Notes: generated by a model from the letters alone, not told the origin. A DNA stretch of 64,000 bases from Prinia subflava (GCF_021018805.1 NC_086253.1:12154735-12218734), one strand, 5' to 3'; shown: positions 38,560-52,232, counted from the first letter of the stretch. Program-made: numbers and translations.

Positions 38560-39031
38560 AAGTTGAGATGTGGCCCACAAGAACCTCATGAAGTTTAGCA
38601 AGTCCAAGGTACCACACCTGGATGGGGGCAATCTCAGACCTGAGCACACACTGGGACATAACTCACTGAGAGCAGCCCTGTGGGGAAGAACTTGGGGGTC
38701 TTTGTGGATGAAAACCTGGACACATTTGCCACATTTACAGCCCAGAAGGCCAACTCTTTTGACTGCATCAAAAGAGGCACAACCAGCAGGCTGAAGGGGG
38801 TGATTCCTCTCTCCTCTGCCCTTGTGAGACCCCTCCTGAGTGTGGTGACACTGGCACAGGTTACCCAGGGAGGTTGTGGATCCCTGGCAGTGTTCAAGGC
38901 CAGGCTGGGTGGGCTCTGAGTCCCCCAGCCTGCTCTAATGGAAGGCATTCCTGCCCACTGCAGGAGGGCTGGAACAAAATCTTGAAGGTCCCTTCCAACC
39001 ACAGCCATTCTGTTATTCTGTGGTTCTCTCT
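38560..39031 (+). mobile_element. CR1 LINE 3' fragment with internal deletion
   Basis: The plus strand carries CR1 ORF2 C-terminal sequence: GKNLGVFVDENLDTFATF, then SFDCIKRGTTSRLKGVIPLS and SALVRPLLS. It then jumps near 38850 straight into the 3' UTR segment (GGTTACCCAGGGAGGTTGTG, then TGGCAGTGTTCAAGGCCAGG). It ends with AAGGTCCCTTCCAACCACAG and the octamer-like ATTCTGTTATTCTGTGG. The block LEYCVQFW and what follows is missing, so there is an internal deletion at the jump. It lies antisense to STK32B in the intron, about 300 bp upstream (in transcript sense) of the DFN exon. Confidence 0.88.
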
Positions 39032-40584
39032 GTCTTCTCAGAGCAGTAACATGCAGAAGCAGAATGTGAAGCTTTGTGTGAAATTTGCCTCATGTCCAGC
39101 TACAGTCACCCCTCACATCTCAGGTACTTTTGATGCTGTCTACAGTTGCATCCACTAGAGGTTAACACCAGCCTGACTTTTTCTGAGTCTTCTCAGGGCA
39201 AAGAGGAAGGGGAGAAGAAAAATGGTATTTTTATCACACAATAATTATAAAATTAGATCGTTAGTAGCAGAAGAAGTAACAGGAGCAGATCGCAAATGAT
39301 CACTCATTTGACAGCAGGGGGCAAGAAGAACAAGTGGCAGCAATCAGCCTGAGAATGTGCTGCCAGACAGATCATTTAAATTGCATTTATGAGGCTGAAG
39401 GGCCCAAACCTTCTATTACTTTTTTCCTGGCATAGTTTATGATAAGCATAGGTTCAATTGCTCCACCACTGTGAAGTAGGAGTTACTGATCCTGGTTTGT
39501 TATAGACAGGTAAACTGAATAGAAATCCAGCTTGGAAATGTGTAGAGTTTTAATTTGAGTCTTCTGTTAGGTTTTGCATCTTTGCTCAAGGTTTGGTGTT
39601 GTGGAGTGATGCAGATACTACCCTCTCTCTGATTACATCTGGCAATGCCATGGGGGATGAGGTAGGTACTCCCATCCCCATCTTAGCTCTGCATGCAGAT
39701 CAGGATTAATAAATCATGTGTTGAACTAGACTCCTGAGTGACAAATTTGTGTGGGGATTTTTACCAAGGTCTCAGTCTCATTCAATCCACAGAATGGATC
39801 AGGGTTTGGGTATGATGCAGTTGTTAAGTGAGGGAGGTTTTTAATCATGTTTGCTGCCAAAGATGAAAAGAACGTAACAAATGACTGATGCATTTTACCC
39901 TGGTGCCTGATGCAGGAAGAGCAGTCCCAACAAAATGCCATGCTGCTCCAACAATCTAATCTAGATCCTGCTCGAAGTCCACAGGAAATGTATCAGCCAA
40001 CCTCTAATTGTGCAGCTATGCATATGTGAACTGAAATTCTCCAAGGACCATAATTTGGACAGATGTGAGCTGATTTTGAAGGGGGAAAGGAAGAAGGTAC
40101 TTCCCACGGCTAAACTTAAAGCTGTTTCTCCAAATGGGAGACACAGCAGAAGTTTTCAATGAAATGGTTTCCCTGCTCTTCTGCAATTCTTAAAAAAACC
40201 TGCTTCATTTTATTGACACTTTTTTCCTAAGATGCCCAGGCCAAGAAGCCCTTTACACATGGCTGAGAAAAACTGGGAGCCAATGAAAGCCATCTCTTTA
40301 TAAGAGGTAGGAAGTGTTAGGCTGCTATAACAAGAATTAGTGTTCACAGCCCAGCTTGACATAATAATTCCAAGGTGGTATTCCTACTCCCTGGTGGCTG
40401 GAGTGTAGCATATTTGCAGTTTACTTCTGCCATCATAAAACACTGGTGCAGAAGTCTTCTTGAAAATGATGAAAACTACAAAGACCCCTCATGACAGTAG
40501 TTTAAAGCAATTCTATGTATATTTTAGAATGAAATGTTGCAAGGAACTTGGTAGCCTAATACTTTTTCTCTTTTTGACAGATAA

Positions 40585-40678
40585 TATAAATATAAATATA
40601 AATATAAATATAAATATAAATATAAATATAAATATAAATATAAATATAAATATAAATATAAATATAAATATAAATATA
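40585..40678 (+). repeat. (TATAAA)n hexanucleotide microsatellite, about 16 units
   Basis: About 94 bp of perfect TATAAA repeats. In different frames it translates as alternating Asn-Ile or Tyr-Leu/Tyr-Ile, which explains the artificial open frames over it. Confidence 0.98.
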
Positions 40679-41348
40679 ATGTATATTTATAAAAATATAG
40701 TTCTGCCACTTAAATGACAGCATTGTAAGTGATGCTCCATTAGAGTGCCAATATGACTGCCCATTGCAAAGCATCTGTTCCATCACATCCACTCAGACTG
40801 ACCCAAATAGATGATTTGCAATGGAAATTGCCTCTCCTGCAGGGCATTGTTTTCTCCCCCTTTTATTAGATTTCATTTAGCAAAACCAAAATAGCACACA
40901 TGGTATGTTGGCAAGGCAAGGGATGGATTGTGAAGGTAGGTTCTGCATAGCTCCTCTGCATCCTGCTGCCCATACAGCCACAGGCAGCTCCTGTACATGA
41001 GGTAGGGCACAGTTTACTGCTGGAAAAGCTGCCCCTTTGCTTTCCCCCATCACTGACCCATCCACAAGTCTCAGACTGTCTGCAGGCTGCCTTTGCCTGG
41101 TGCTTGAGGGGCTGCTAATTGGTGCTGGAGTGAAAGGAAGGTGTTCTGCAGGCAGGGGAGGTGCCTGGTGCGAGCTGGGGGCATGGAGAGGGGCTCTGTG
41201 TGGGACAGGGGCAGAGCAGGGGTGAGCCCCATGTGCCTGTGGTCAGTGAAGGAGGGCTGGAGGGTGCTGAGGTGCCCTCTGCCTGCATGCCACTGGATGA
41301 TTGCAACTCTTGTAAGCCAAAGGACTTGGGGGGTTTGGTTATGGGAGG

Positions 41349-41397
41349 TTTTCTTTTTGTTGGTTTTTGGTTTTGTTTTGCTTTGGTTTTTTTTATA
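41349..41397 (+). repeat. T/G-rich low-complexity stretch
   Basis: Irregular TTTTG and TTGG units followed by a T run, immediately after a GC-rich segment. Confidence 0.8.
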
Positions 41398-43799
41398 AGT
41401 TTTTCATCCCTGGTGTGAATATTTCAAGTGACAATAAGACCCCATCTCTCTATAGGAGTCTTTCTAATCAGCCTCTAAGACAAGTTTTTACTGCAACTCT
41501 TGCACATAGAGAAAGAGAATGTTGCTATTGCTGCAGTGAATATGCTGGGATTCCACCTGCTTCATACTGTTTCCAAAATTTCTGTTTGTGGGAACATTTT
41601 CCCATCTGAGCTTCACACTTTGTAGTTGATCTCCCTTTCCGGGTATGATTGTGAACAACTAAATGTCCAAACCCAGTCTGTACCTTGGTATAGTATTGGA
41701 CTAAGCAGAATGTCAGTGTCACTTGGATTTAGCTCTCATGAAGAGTGAAGCAGAGCAGTGCACAGCAGATTCAGCAGACCTAACTAAATTCAGGTTAGCC
41801 CAGGGAAAGAGCTCCTTCTTTAATCCTTGGAGCTCCATGACCCCATATACAATAAGATGATGGCAGGGAGCAAGGAAGAAAAAGCAAATTACCACATTCC
41901 ATTGACTCTCTGCAGAGTGGTTTTTTCAAACCATCTCAGACTGCAGATTTGAAGAAGTATCTCAGTGGAAATTGTTTCCAAATTGCATTCCTTCAGTCAG
42001 CTTCCAGTTAAGGCTTTAACTACCCACAGAACAGTGTATGACTTTGGAAAGCTTTATGCGATGTGACTTTTATGTCTCACTTTTCAACACAGCCTGAAGT
42101 TACAGTATCTGAGGTAAACAGCAAATGATCTCTGTTTGGATTTAATTTTGAAGCAAATCGTGATGACAATTAGAACAAGTCCTGAAAGTTGTCTGGGGCT
42201 AGCTGGGTAACATTCAGCAGAGGAAAACATACATGACTTCAAACCTCATTGAATTTCTGACTCTGAAACCAAAGGGGTGAATGTGATGTCAGAGAGAAGA
42301 AATATTATACTGGAGTTAGTGCCCACTCATCAGCACCAGAGCTTATTGTAAATCTCAGAACAGTAACATTCTGAAGTACAGTGAAATCTGATTTGCTTTC
42401 AGAAAGCCAAACCCCATGAAGAATTTACAAAGCCTCTCTGGATTCATCTGTACGGTGTATGAGAGCCTAAGCTTGTATCCACCTGAACTTGGCACGACTT
42501 GGCAGCCTGACACTTATCATTAGAGAGATTGGTAGAAATTGCGTGGCTGTAGATGGGTTCAGCAAAGCTGTGCACTTCAAAAAGTCAGGCTGTTGAATGG
42601 CCATGTAGGCATGTAAAATTTCAGATACACTTTCAAAATCTAGACAGCCTCAGGTGGATGAATTATGCTGGAACCTTTTGTCTTAGTAAACAGCATTGGA
42701 GAGTTAAACAAGGTAGAGTCCCTGCAAATGGTTTCACAGACATCAGTACAGAGCAATAATATTGTCAGTTCTGGTGTTCAGAAGTTAATACTGAGATTCC
42801 AGTAATTTATTTTTGAGTAGGTTTTTTCATCCCATTTTTGGTTTTAATGACAAGATTACTCATTGCATACATCTTTCAATTTTGCGCAGTTTCTAGATGA
42901 GAGCTGAAATCTATTCAAGTAAAAAAGGTTTTAAAGAGAGCTTTGATGATCACAAACCAATATAATAATAACATAAAATTCAATAAATGAACTCCATCTT
43001 CAATTAATTTTGTTCACTCATAAGTGAAATGATTTTACTGAGTAAAATTATCACAATTAACACAATCAGATGGAAAAAAAATCTAAGAACCCCGCAAAAC
43101 CCAATAATATGTAAATATCCCTGTTAAGTCTAAGAGTAAAATATTAGATCTGTAATTTCAGTATGGAGAGCCATCAGGAGATAGTTTCAAGATTATAAAT
43201 AGCAATCATTCAGTGAAATTAGCAAGTAGGACCTTCAAAATTAGCAACTAGGTAGTGAGTCTTCACATAATCTGTATTTAAACTAAGGAGCCTAACACAA
43301 GATGTTAAGGATGATAAAAATTCTCTTCACTCAGGAAGCTCCAGAAAAGATCTCAGAAAAGGTCACTGAAAGCTGTTGAATATGTGGAGAGCATGAGCCA
43401 GGAAATGCTTCAGGCACAAGAAGCTGGAGGTTGGGTGAATAGATGAGGAAAGTCCAACAAAAACCAGTCTTTTATTATATTCTGCTCTGTCATGCACTTT
43501 CTGGAGACTCTTGGAGATAAGAAACTCAATTAGATGGGTTGTTGATCCACTGTGATTGCTCTTTTGCCCTGATACTGAAAGCCTGGATATCTGTAACTCT
43601 ATCTCCAGTAGGGAGACATAAAAAAGCTGAGGGTCTTCAGCTGACACAAAGGGTGCTGAAGGAGTTTTTGAATATCTCAGATCTTGTGATTGTAAGTTAT
43701 TATTCATCAAATCCTGGAATTCTAGATGTTTGGGTTTTTTTGAAAGAAGAATGCTTTAAAACATACAAAAGAAAACTTTTCTTTCTTGAAAGATGGTAA

Positions 43800-44085
43800 A
43801 TTCCTACAGTTTGTTGCTCCCGGAGGTTGTAGAGGCCAATATCAGATGCAGCTTCAAGGAGGCAGCAAACTCATTAACAAGACTTCATTCACATTTTAAA
43901 TGGAATATGCAAAGATTCTTTAATATCCTTCCACAAAAAATTGTGGGTGATAGGCAGCACTGAAGTATCTGATGGCAAAATGACAAAAGGCGTGTTCCAC
44001 AAATAATGTTTCCTCTTGTCACCAGTTACAACAAAATGGCCACGGTCTTGGATCTGACCTAGCAGGGAGTTCTTCCTCTGAAAAC
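43800..44085 (+). mobile_element. Probable ancient CR1 3' UTR remnant
   Basis: The segments GGAGGTTGTAGAGGCCAATA (43820s) and AAAATGGCCACGGTCTTGGA then TCTGACCTAGCAGGGAGTTC (44033-44073) resemble the ends of old CR1/L3-type elements. The typical text there is 'gaggttgtggaggcc' and 'gatggaccatggtctgacccagtatggcagttc'. The intervening sequence is too decayed to align by eye. The element may begin further left, around 43360. Confidence 0.45.
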
Positions 44086-47000
44086 CAAGCACGGGTTTTG
44101 CTGCATCTCATGAAAAAATGTTGTGGAAAACTTGCCTGAGAGGAATTCAAACTCCTGCAGGATTTTTGTTAACAGGTTTTAATGATGGTGTGGTCACTTA
44201 GTACAAGGCTAAACCTGGATGCAAAAGTAGAGCTTGTAATTTCTGCAGAACCACCAGAAATGTTAATTTCAATGGTGCTACCAAATAGCTATAGAAATAA
44301 TGTTAGCATCTCTTTAAAAAGTTAATTTACTAATCTGTTTGCCACTGCTTGTTTTTCCGCATTTAAGAAATTCTATGTCTCCTTGACATCCTAGTTAACA
44401 GATCATGCAAACTTTTAAAGTTATCTTTAATATCTTGGATATTTATAACAAAATACAACATTGACCAGACTTAGTAGATTCCAGGTCTAAGTGCTGTCAT
44501 TTCAGTTATATCGTTCTAAACCATTAAAATGAAAGAAATGGAAGAGAAACAAGAATTCTGTCATTGAGATAATTCTAAAATGCTTTTCTCTGTACAAGAC
44601 AAATGTAATAGCTCTCCTGAAACATTAAGTAGTCCCTTCAGCTGTCACTGGAATAATTCTATTTCAGATACATGTTAGCAGAACAGAAAACTACTACTAA
44701 ATTTAGAGATTAGTGTTAGTCATAAGAGGAAGAGCTTCCTGGGAAAGCTGAGAAAGAAACATTAAAAAAAGGAGTTTTATTGATTGAATTAATTTCCTTA
44801 GAGGGTCTGATTCTGGTTCATAGAATGAACCCTGAAACTGTCCCTACTTTCTCTCCTCAGAGGTGGGATGTGTATTCTCTCCAGGAGATCACACAGTCAT
44901 CCTCTGGTAGGGGCTGAACACTATTTTTAACAGCTGGTTATCCCATTCTCATGTACCACTGTGCTTTTCAGGATCATCAATCATTTATTTCCACTGATGC
45001 ATCAGAACATGTGGTCAGCAGTGCTGTGATGTGGCTTTGATGAAAAGCATATGGAAAAATTCAGGCTTCTTCTGCCAGAATGATTTTGAACATGTTGTAT
45101 ATGTTTTGTGTTTGTTTCTTTTTTAAATTTGTAAATTAGATGGATACTTTTAAGAAAAATCTTCTGTTTTCATTACTTCTCTATTCCTGAGGTATATTCC
45201 CGAAGCCTGAGGTATGTTCCCTAAGCCATACAGATAAATTATAGTGAAACTAGCTTTAATGAGCACAAATATCTACAATATGTATTCTTGGTTTATGTTA
45301 TGAAAGTTAGTCAATTTAACTACTCGAGGATGTAAGGCAATGGGAATGGTGTAACACTAAATTTTGACTTTAGCCAGAATAGGTTTCTTCAGTGAGGCTG
45401 AAGAAATCTAAGTCACTGAGACAAAGTCTCAGTCAGAAATTCTGTGCATATCCAATTACATGATATTTTGAGTAAACACAATTTGTTTAATGAACTGTAA
45501 GAAAGACCTAGGGGTAAAGTCAAGCATATAGGAAACTGTTGTGCCATCTTAGAGGCCACAGGCTAAAATAAAGTTCCCTCCTGTGCACCTGGTTAGGCTC
45601 ATATTAGGTGAATTTGTTCTGCTTACTCTGCAGCCAAATATATTTGTGGTGCATATATTCAGCACATTTTTTCATTAAGTGAAATCTGATGATTTTGTTA
45701 AACTGTTACTATGTTGCAGCTTAATCAGAGCTGTTAGGGACTTCAAGATTAGCTTTCTTCTTGCAAAAGATCTTCACTTCTGTAAGGTAAGCCTGAGCTA
45801 ATTAGCATGGGACAGACTTGTCTTACTGATGTCACCACACTCAGTGAGTTAAGGTGTACAGACCCTTTACAGGCTTCAGGGAATTCCTTCTCCTAAACAC
45901 ATGAGAGGCGTTTGAACCTGTTTGAGCCCGTGAATTGATATGTTCTGCTGACCAAGGTTTGTGTGCTTGTCTGGAGAAGTCTTGTTTCGCCTCTTGTCTG
46001 CAGGTATGCTATGAGGGAGCAGTATTGTGCTGCTTTGTGGAAAAGAGACCATCCATCCCGAAATTTCCAAGCTGCCTGCTGATAACTTTGCTGCTGAACA
46101 GTTTATAATCACAAAAAACCTGCTTCATTTTGCATAGTAGTGCTCACTCTGGTGTAGGTTCCTCTTTGTGATGCTTGAGTCTCCATAGGAAAGCTGTCAG
46201 AAGAGGCTGGTTTTGTGCACTAATTGACCTTGATGAGGGCGACTGTGCTTTGAAGGCTGTCAGTCAGAGGAGATTTAACATACTCATACCCGTTTTGTGT
46301 TGCTGTTGACATCTCTAATTCACCAGGACTTAAAGGCATGATATTTCTATTTCATGCTTGTTTGCTGATATGAGAGTATTGGGGACATTAACATTTATGG
46401 GTCTGAGGCATTAAATTGCTGAAGTTCTAGATAGTTTAAAACTCCACTAGTACTTAGCTTTATTAGCTTTCATGTTCCCAGGAACAAACATATATGCAAA
46501 ATGTTATCTATTTAATCAACTTTAACTTGTATACCCAGCAGCTCTGCAATGAATTTTGAAACATAATGTCATCATTGGCATAATTTCAATATTATAGTTT
46601 CTCAGACATTACTGGCTTTTAATCAATTTTTGAAGTAAATAAAGCACAAGACTTTCCCACAGCAGCAAACACACATCTCCTTTTCCCAATTAGTCTCTTT
46701 TCTCTAGGTATTTCTGTTCTGATTCAAGGTTAATGCCCTCCATACCCGTATTTTTCATGTTTTCCCTATAAACAGTTGCAAGAAGATACATGACGTTTGA
46801 GCTAAATACTTCTTGGAGAGAGTATAAGTTTAAATTTTAAGTTCAAAGAAATTAGCTGCTTTTCTTTCATATAATATCTTTTATCTTTAAGAACATGGAA
46901 TTAGTAGTAAAGGTTCAAAGTTGTTCACTGTTGTCTACTCCATTTTTATGCTATTTAAGGCAGAACTACATGTAGGGACACAAAATTTGCAGTTAAATTT

Positions 47001-47444
47001 CCAAAATCTCTATCTTGATTTTAGAAAGTTTATTTTAGATATCTAAACAAGAAATAATTTGTTATGTGGAATTTCTTAGCCCTTCAGAAGTTCTAAAAGA
47101 GAAAATAAAGTGCTTGGTACTGTTCTATTGGTAATCACCTAAAAAGGGATTATGGTGATACACAGAATCCTGTTAATAAAATTTTAATTTCTTTCTATCA
47201 GGTGCTGACCCCATTTCATATTAAATTCCTCTGTATTCAGACCTCAAAAATTTCTAATCTGCACATTTCTTTGTCAATAGGAGGGCAAACTACAAAATCC
47301 ACAAGGTGTTCTGAGGGAGCTTTCTGAGAAAGCCCAGATTTAGGTAGGAATTCAGCATCGAAGGTTGACTTACAAAGCATAACATGAGCCTGCCACTGAG
47401 TTCTCAGGAATTAGAGATTCTGAGAGAAAGCAATGCTCACTTAC

Positions 47445-47482
47445 CATGTTCATCCAGTAGTATGTTGTCAGGTTTGATGTCC
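47445..47482 (-). CDS. STK32B: STK32B exon: kinase catalytic loop (38 bp)
   Basis: This is the first visible exon of the minus-strand kinase gene. After the acceptor TTTTCCAG, the first base completes a split Arg codon. The exon then reads DIKPDNILLDEH and ends with the first base of a Gly codon before the donor GTAAG. With the preceding Arg this gives RDIKPDN, the protein kinase catalytic loop. By family knowledge the Asp is the catalytic base and the Asn co-ordinates Mg. The frame continues exactly into the exon at 38172-38261, giving [12 protein letters not shown]. At 38 bp it is a very short exon, and ORF-based searches would miss it. The assignment to STK32B rather than STK32A or STK32C comes from the downstream exons. 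The intron on its 5' side runs past the right edge of the window. Confidence 0.95.
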
Positions 47483-49000
47483 CTGGAAAATAAGGAAAGG
47501 AAAACATTACATTTTGTACCAAATGGAAATCTGCAATTTTAAAGTTTTCCCATTTGGGTATAAGGACTAAATCACTTAAATCATTACAAACCCAAAGAAA
47601 ACTATATAGTACATAAAGGCAAATGGTTTTATCAACATAATTTTGTTGCCCTGAGAAAACATGCATACTAAAGAGGCTCTCTAGGTTTCCATTTATTGTG
47701 GTTTTGTGTTCATATGGTCAGCATTGACATGGGTCTGGTTTTCAAGATAATGTGCTTTATTCTTTATAGCAGCAGTAAAAATGAGAAGGCAGATTTGCAT
47801 CTAGAAGGTGCCTGATTGCTTCAGGGACTCCTGACACATTTGACAGAAATCATTTAATTGGAAACATAGGAGGTTTGCCCTGTCTGCCAGACCCTGCTAA
47901 TCTGCCATGCATGGTCACTCACATACAGCAGAGTACTGTGACCTGTCTTGTGCTAATTGAGTATGTCCAGCAGCTCTGCTTTCACTCCCAAATCCCCACT
48001 TGGCTGTCTGTATCCACGTACCATGCTGGGGAAAGAAGCAGGGATAAGGGAAGTGGAGATTACAACAGGTGAAGCACCAGCTCAACTCTGTCATTCCTGG
48101 CACAAGAGAACAATATTGCCCTAGAGAGCTGCACTTTCAGCATCATTTTCCATTGACCTAAGTTCATGCTGCTGTGAGGAGGGATGGGAACAACTTTTCC
48201 CCACCACTGTCAGGCATTCTCACACGCTTTCTTGGCCCAGAATTATTGCTGTTGGTGTGGAGCTGTTCAGGGAAGATTCATCTCTTGTCTTTGCTGGGTT
48301 GGTCCTGGTTTGGCTCACCCTGAGGCTCGGGGAGCCTGATGTGACAGTGTTGTGTGGCACTGCTCTGTCACTGGCAGCCTGCACTTCATGCAGCTTTGAA
48401 ACTGTTCCTGGTGAGGCATTGCCAGAGTGGCAGAGGCATCTGAGTACCTTGAGCAACAGTTTTGGCCTTGGGCTGAATTTTCCACTTCTCTCAAAAGACA
48501 AGGAACCATAAAGTGGCAAATTAAGCTCCTGAATGTCTGCAAATGAACTGCAAACACTCCCACCTCTGGAATCTCTTTTAAATAAGAGATGGCTTGATTG
48601 TTTTGGTTTAAACATTTCCTAGGAAAGTTTTTTCACAACATGGCCATAAACAGAATAATCAAAAAAGTGAAGTGTTGCAAAAGGAAAATATGTTACACCA
48701 GGATATTATAAAATAAACATTATATAGGAATAAGATAGCAAAAACAATTCTAATATGTTATTGCTTGCATGATATGAGCTCAGTCATCCCCTAAATTTTA
48801 CATCTTTATTGACAGAAGAAGAAAACCTACACTTTCCTTAGCATTCTGGATTCCACACTTTCTAGCCCTTGCTGAGAATCACATAAAATGATGAAATTCT
48901 AAGATTATTTTTATAACTTGTGTAGAGGCATCTGAGGAATCAGGATAAATAAGAAATTAGTTTGAATAATTCTCTGCACATTTGGAAATTGTTTGAATGC

Positions 49001-49016
49001 ATATATATATATATAT
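49001..49016 (+). repeat. (AT)8 dinucleotide repeat
   Basis: Sixteen bases of alternating AT between TTTGAATGC and GTCTGTGT. Confidence 0.9.
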
Positions 49017-50199
49017 GTCTGTGTAAGAAACAGGATCTCATTATGAATAACTATCTGGAATGGAAATTTAAAGTTATGCCAATATTTCAGTGTGAAATAC
49101 TGTCGTCTGCACAACTTACAGGCTACCTATAACTCTGATTCAGCAGCAGTTCTAGTTATTTGTGTAATAAAAGGAACATCTGTCCTAGAGCCTATTTCAC
49201 CAAAAATCTTCCAGACTCTGAGTTCTCTCTTTCCTGCCCCCTGTAATCTCTTGGCATATCATTTATCATATTATAATCCTTCCTTCCCTGATTTCATAAG
49301 GGTGAAGTTGTGAGACAAACTGTGGGAATAAATATATTTGTTCCTATTATGATACATGGTTGTGTTTTATTTGAATTTGGAATTTTGTGTTTTGTTGAAT
49401 TTGGTTGAATTAGCATAGGAGATTCTACATAATTCTAAATGTAATGTTGAATATAATATCTCAACTGATGAGACAGTTTTTGAAAGAGCTACTGCTCAGA
49501 TGGTTTCTATATTTGCTGGTGACAATATGGTCTTTGGTTTCTGATAAATGTTTTGTGATAAGAATTGGAATTGGGATTTCCTGTTGAATAATCTTTGTGG
49601 TTGATTCATGACTTGAAAATACAGCAATAACTTTCCATGGAAGTAAGTAAGTAATAGCTTTGACAGCTGAATTAAATATTTTAAACTTTGTCTTCACAAA
49701 CTGACTCTGTACTTCTCACGTGGGTAAAAAGATTTGGGGTCATACACAAGTACATTTAGGTCTTTTTGTGGCCTCCTAAAATCAGTGATTCAACAGCATT
49801 CCAAACTCTTTTCCTGGTTTAAGAAAATTAAGAATTAGAATTATAGTGATTAGCACTTCATAAATAAAACTGATCAAAAGGAGAAATTCATCCTTATAAG
49901 CTACTGCCATGTTTATGACAATACAGCATCCAGGGATTGCTCCTTACAAGACAGTGCCTTTTGTACCTTTTTTTTTTAAAGAAGATCAGTTCAAATAATT
50001 TGAATACCTGCAATGGTACTGCATCATTAAACAGACTATACATTTTTATAATCACCAGAAAAGACATTGACAAATCCACTTGACAGCTCTATGTATCATC
50101 AAATATATTCTTCACCCAGTTTGTGTCTGTAATTTTCAGAAAGTTGAGTGATGAAATTAGATCTGTGCTTATCTTTCTGTGACTAATTCAGGCAGTGGC

Positions 50200-50780
50200 T
50201 GATTCTTGATACAGATGTGCACGGACCATAAAGCCTTTCCCACCCGAGGGATGTCCCCACTGCTGCTGTGCTCATTTTGCTCAGAGGCAGGATGGATGCA
50301 CCCCTGCACCGGGGGCGTATGGCCTTGTGCAACCCCTCGGGCCCTGGGGCAACCTGATGCACTCACCACCCTGCCTCAGACCTCAAACAGGCTATTTTAA
50401 GCTGCTTTTACAACAAGTAAATGTCGTGAGCTATCTTAAGCCAGAAGGCAAACAAGTTTATTAAGTATGACAGTGCTGTTTTGGGGTCACATGCCTGGGG
50501 CCGTGTGAGATGCACGGATCCCAAGGCAGGTGGGAAGGACAAGCACGGGGTCACCGTACAGAGGGTTCCTTCCAGCAGCTCTCTGCTGTGGGATTGTCCC
50601 CAGCCCACAGCGTGCACTAAAGCTCTGCTCTCCAGAGGCAGCTTGTTGAAAGCTCCAGAAAGTGCAGAGGAGCAAGGGCACTGCTCTGCCCTTGCACTGC
50701 CCTCTGCCAGCCAGGTGCAGGGCAGAGAGGGTTCAGTGGGGTCAAACGAAGGCTTGGCAGGCCCAGGTGCACTGCAAGTT
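50200..50780. other. GC-rich, CpG-containing patch in intron
   Basis: The sequence contains CACCCGAGGG, CACCGGGGGCGTATGG and CACGGGGTCACCGTAC, with a higher CpG content than the surroundings. It could be an LTR-type repeat or an intronic regulatory or CpG-rich element. Neither identity can be shown from the text. Confidence 0.45.
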
Positions 50781-52139
50781 ATTGGATGTATTCAGAACTG
50801 GGGGCTCATGGAGTCTGTTATATTTACTTCCTCCAGATAAATACTCTAATTAAATTCATTAAACTGTCACCATGAGATTTCCTAGTTTTCCGAGCGTTCA
50901 TATTCAAGTAGAAATTCTCACTTCTCACATGAGCTCTGCTCGTTCAAACAAGAAATTGTTTTTGTAAATACTGTCATTGTTTTTGCATTCTTCTTGAGAA
51001 GAAGAGTGTTGAATGGCAGTTCTTCTGACCAATGTGGTTGAGAGGTGGGAATTCTACCCTCTAATCCATGGTCACCTTTCTAAAAGTATATAATAGGATG
51101 AAATAAATAAATCAGGGCTTTCCACCCCTGCTCTGTCTTTCTCTCAAGTTCCCAGTCTTCGTGTGGTCATTTCAGCGTGGCAAACAGCAACACTAAACCA
51201 CTGTTTCAGTGAATTTATAAGATAAATTCTCTTAAGCAAGTTAAATTCAAATATACTATGTAAGTGAAATTCTGGTTTGATTAAACATCAAATTTTCTGA
51301 AAAAATTTCCCATTAGCAAGATATTTAAACAGTATCAGAGTGTGAAATGCAGCACCTTAACTTCAGAGTTTTCCTGTTTTACATATTCCTAGTTAAGAGA
51401 ATTAATTGAAACACTCATTTTGTAATCCAAGTATTTTGAACCAGCTCATAGGAGAAATTGAAGAACTTTTGTGAGGATCACACCACGGTTTGGATTCAGA
51501 CATGCCCTGGGCTTCTCTCTGACCATTCATCAAGCAATGACCAGCAGAGCTATGGAAGTCTTTTGCTCAGTGACAGGACAAGGCATAACTAACATAAAAG
51601 CTGGCTCAAGAAACTCAAAGGTGTGAACAATTGAGAAAAAAAAAAGAGAGAAAAATCCCACAATTTAACTACCACTTGTTGATATTGCCCATGAAACTAT
51701 TTCTAGATTTCTTCAATTGCCTTAGCTACAAATATCAAAACAAAGCTGCCTGAAGGATGAAAGCTGATTAAGAAGATGCTGCATATTATTTCTAAGTAGG
51801 AAAGAACGATTAATAATCTCCTTGTATCTTCTATGATATTTAGGCTGTGTGTGCATCCCATGTGCTTGCAGATTTTCTCTTTGCATGGAGTAAAACCACA
51901 CATGTGGCTCAACTCATGTTCACTGCCTATGCCAGTCAGAGAGTCCTCCCTGGTGAGGCTCACAATGGTTATAAAGGAGTTAGGTTCAAGAATCTGCAGT
52001 TTTAATTACTTTTTCCATCAGTTTCTTTCTGATGTTATTAAGCGAAGTAGAAGCAGGTTTCTAAATCAAGAGGTGGAGAAGTCATGCAGTCTTCATCCTT
52101 CAAGAACTGACTGGATAAATCCCAAATAATCTGTTCTGA

Positions 52140-52232
52140 TCTGAAGGCTGACCCTGCTTTGGGAAGATCATTATACCAGAGGCCTCTGGAGGTCCCTTCC
52201 AGCCTGAATTAGGCTGAGTCTATGAAAAATAA
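52140..52232 (+). mobile_element. CR1 3' tail fragment
   Basis: The stretch GACCCTGCTTTGGGAAGATC followed by GAGGCCTCTGGAGGTCCCTT and CCAGCCTGAATTAGGCTGAG resembles the extreme 3' end of avian CR1 elements, where the typical text is 'tggactagatgatctccagaggtcccttccaacc...attctgtgattct'. It is only about 90 bp long, so this is a truncated copy. Identification is by remembered consensus. Confidence 0.75.

Noticed and set aside
40460..40792. Open frames rich in Asn-Ile or Tyr-Ile/Leu on both strands
   Set aside because: Translation of the (TATAAA)n microsatellite.
48220..48615. 131-codon open frame on the minus strand
   Set aside because: No domain, no splice partners fitting STK32B, and a second frame is open on the opposite strand. 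Probably chance.
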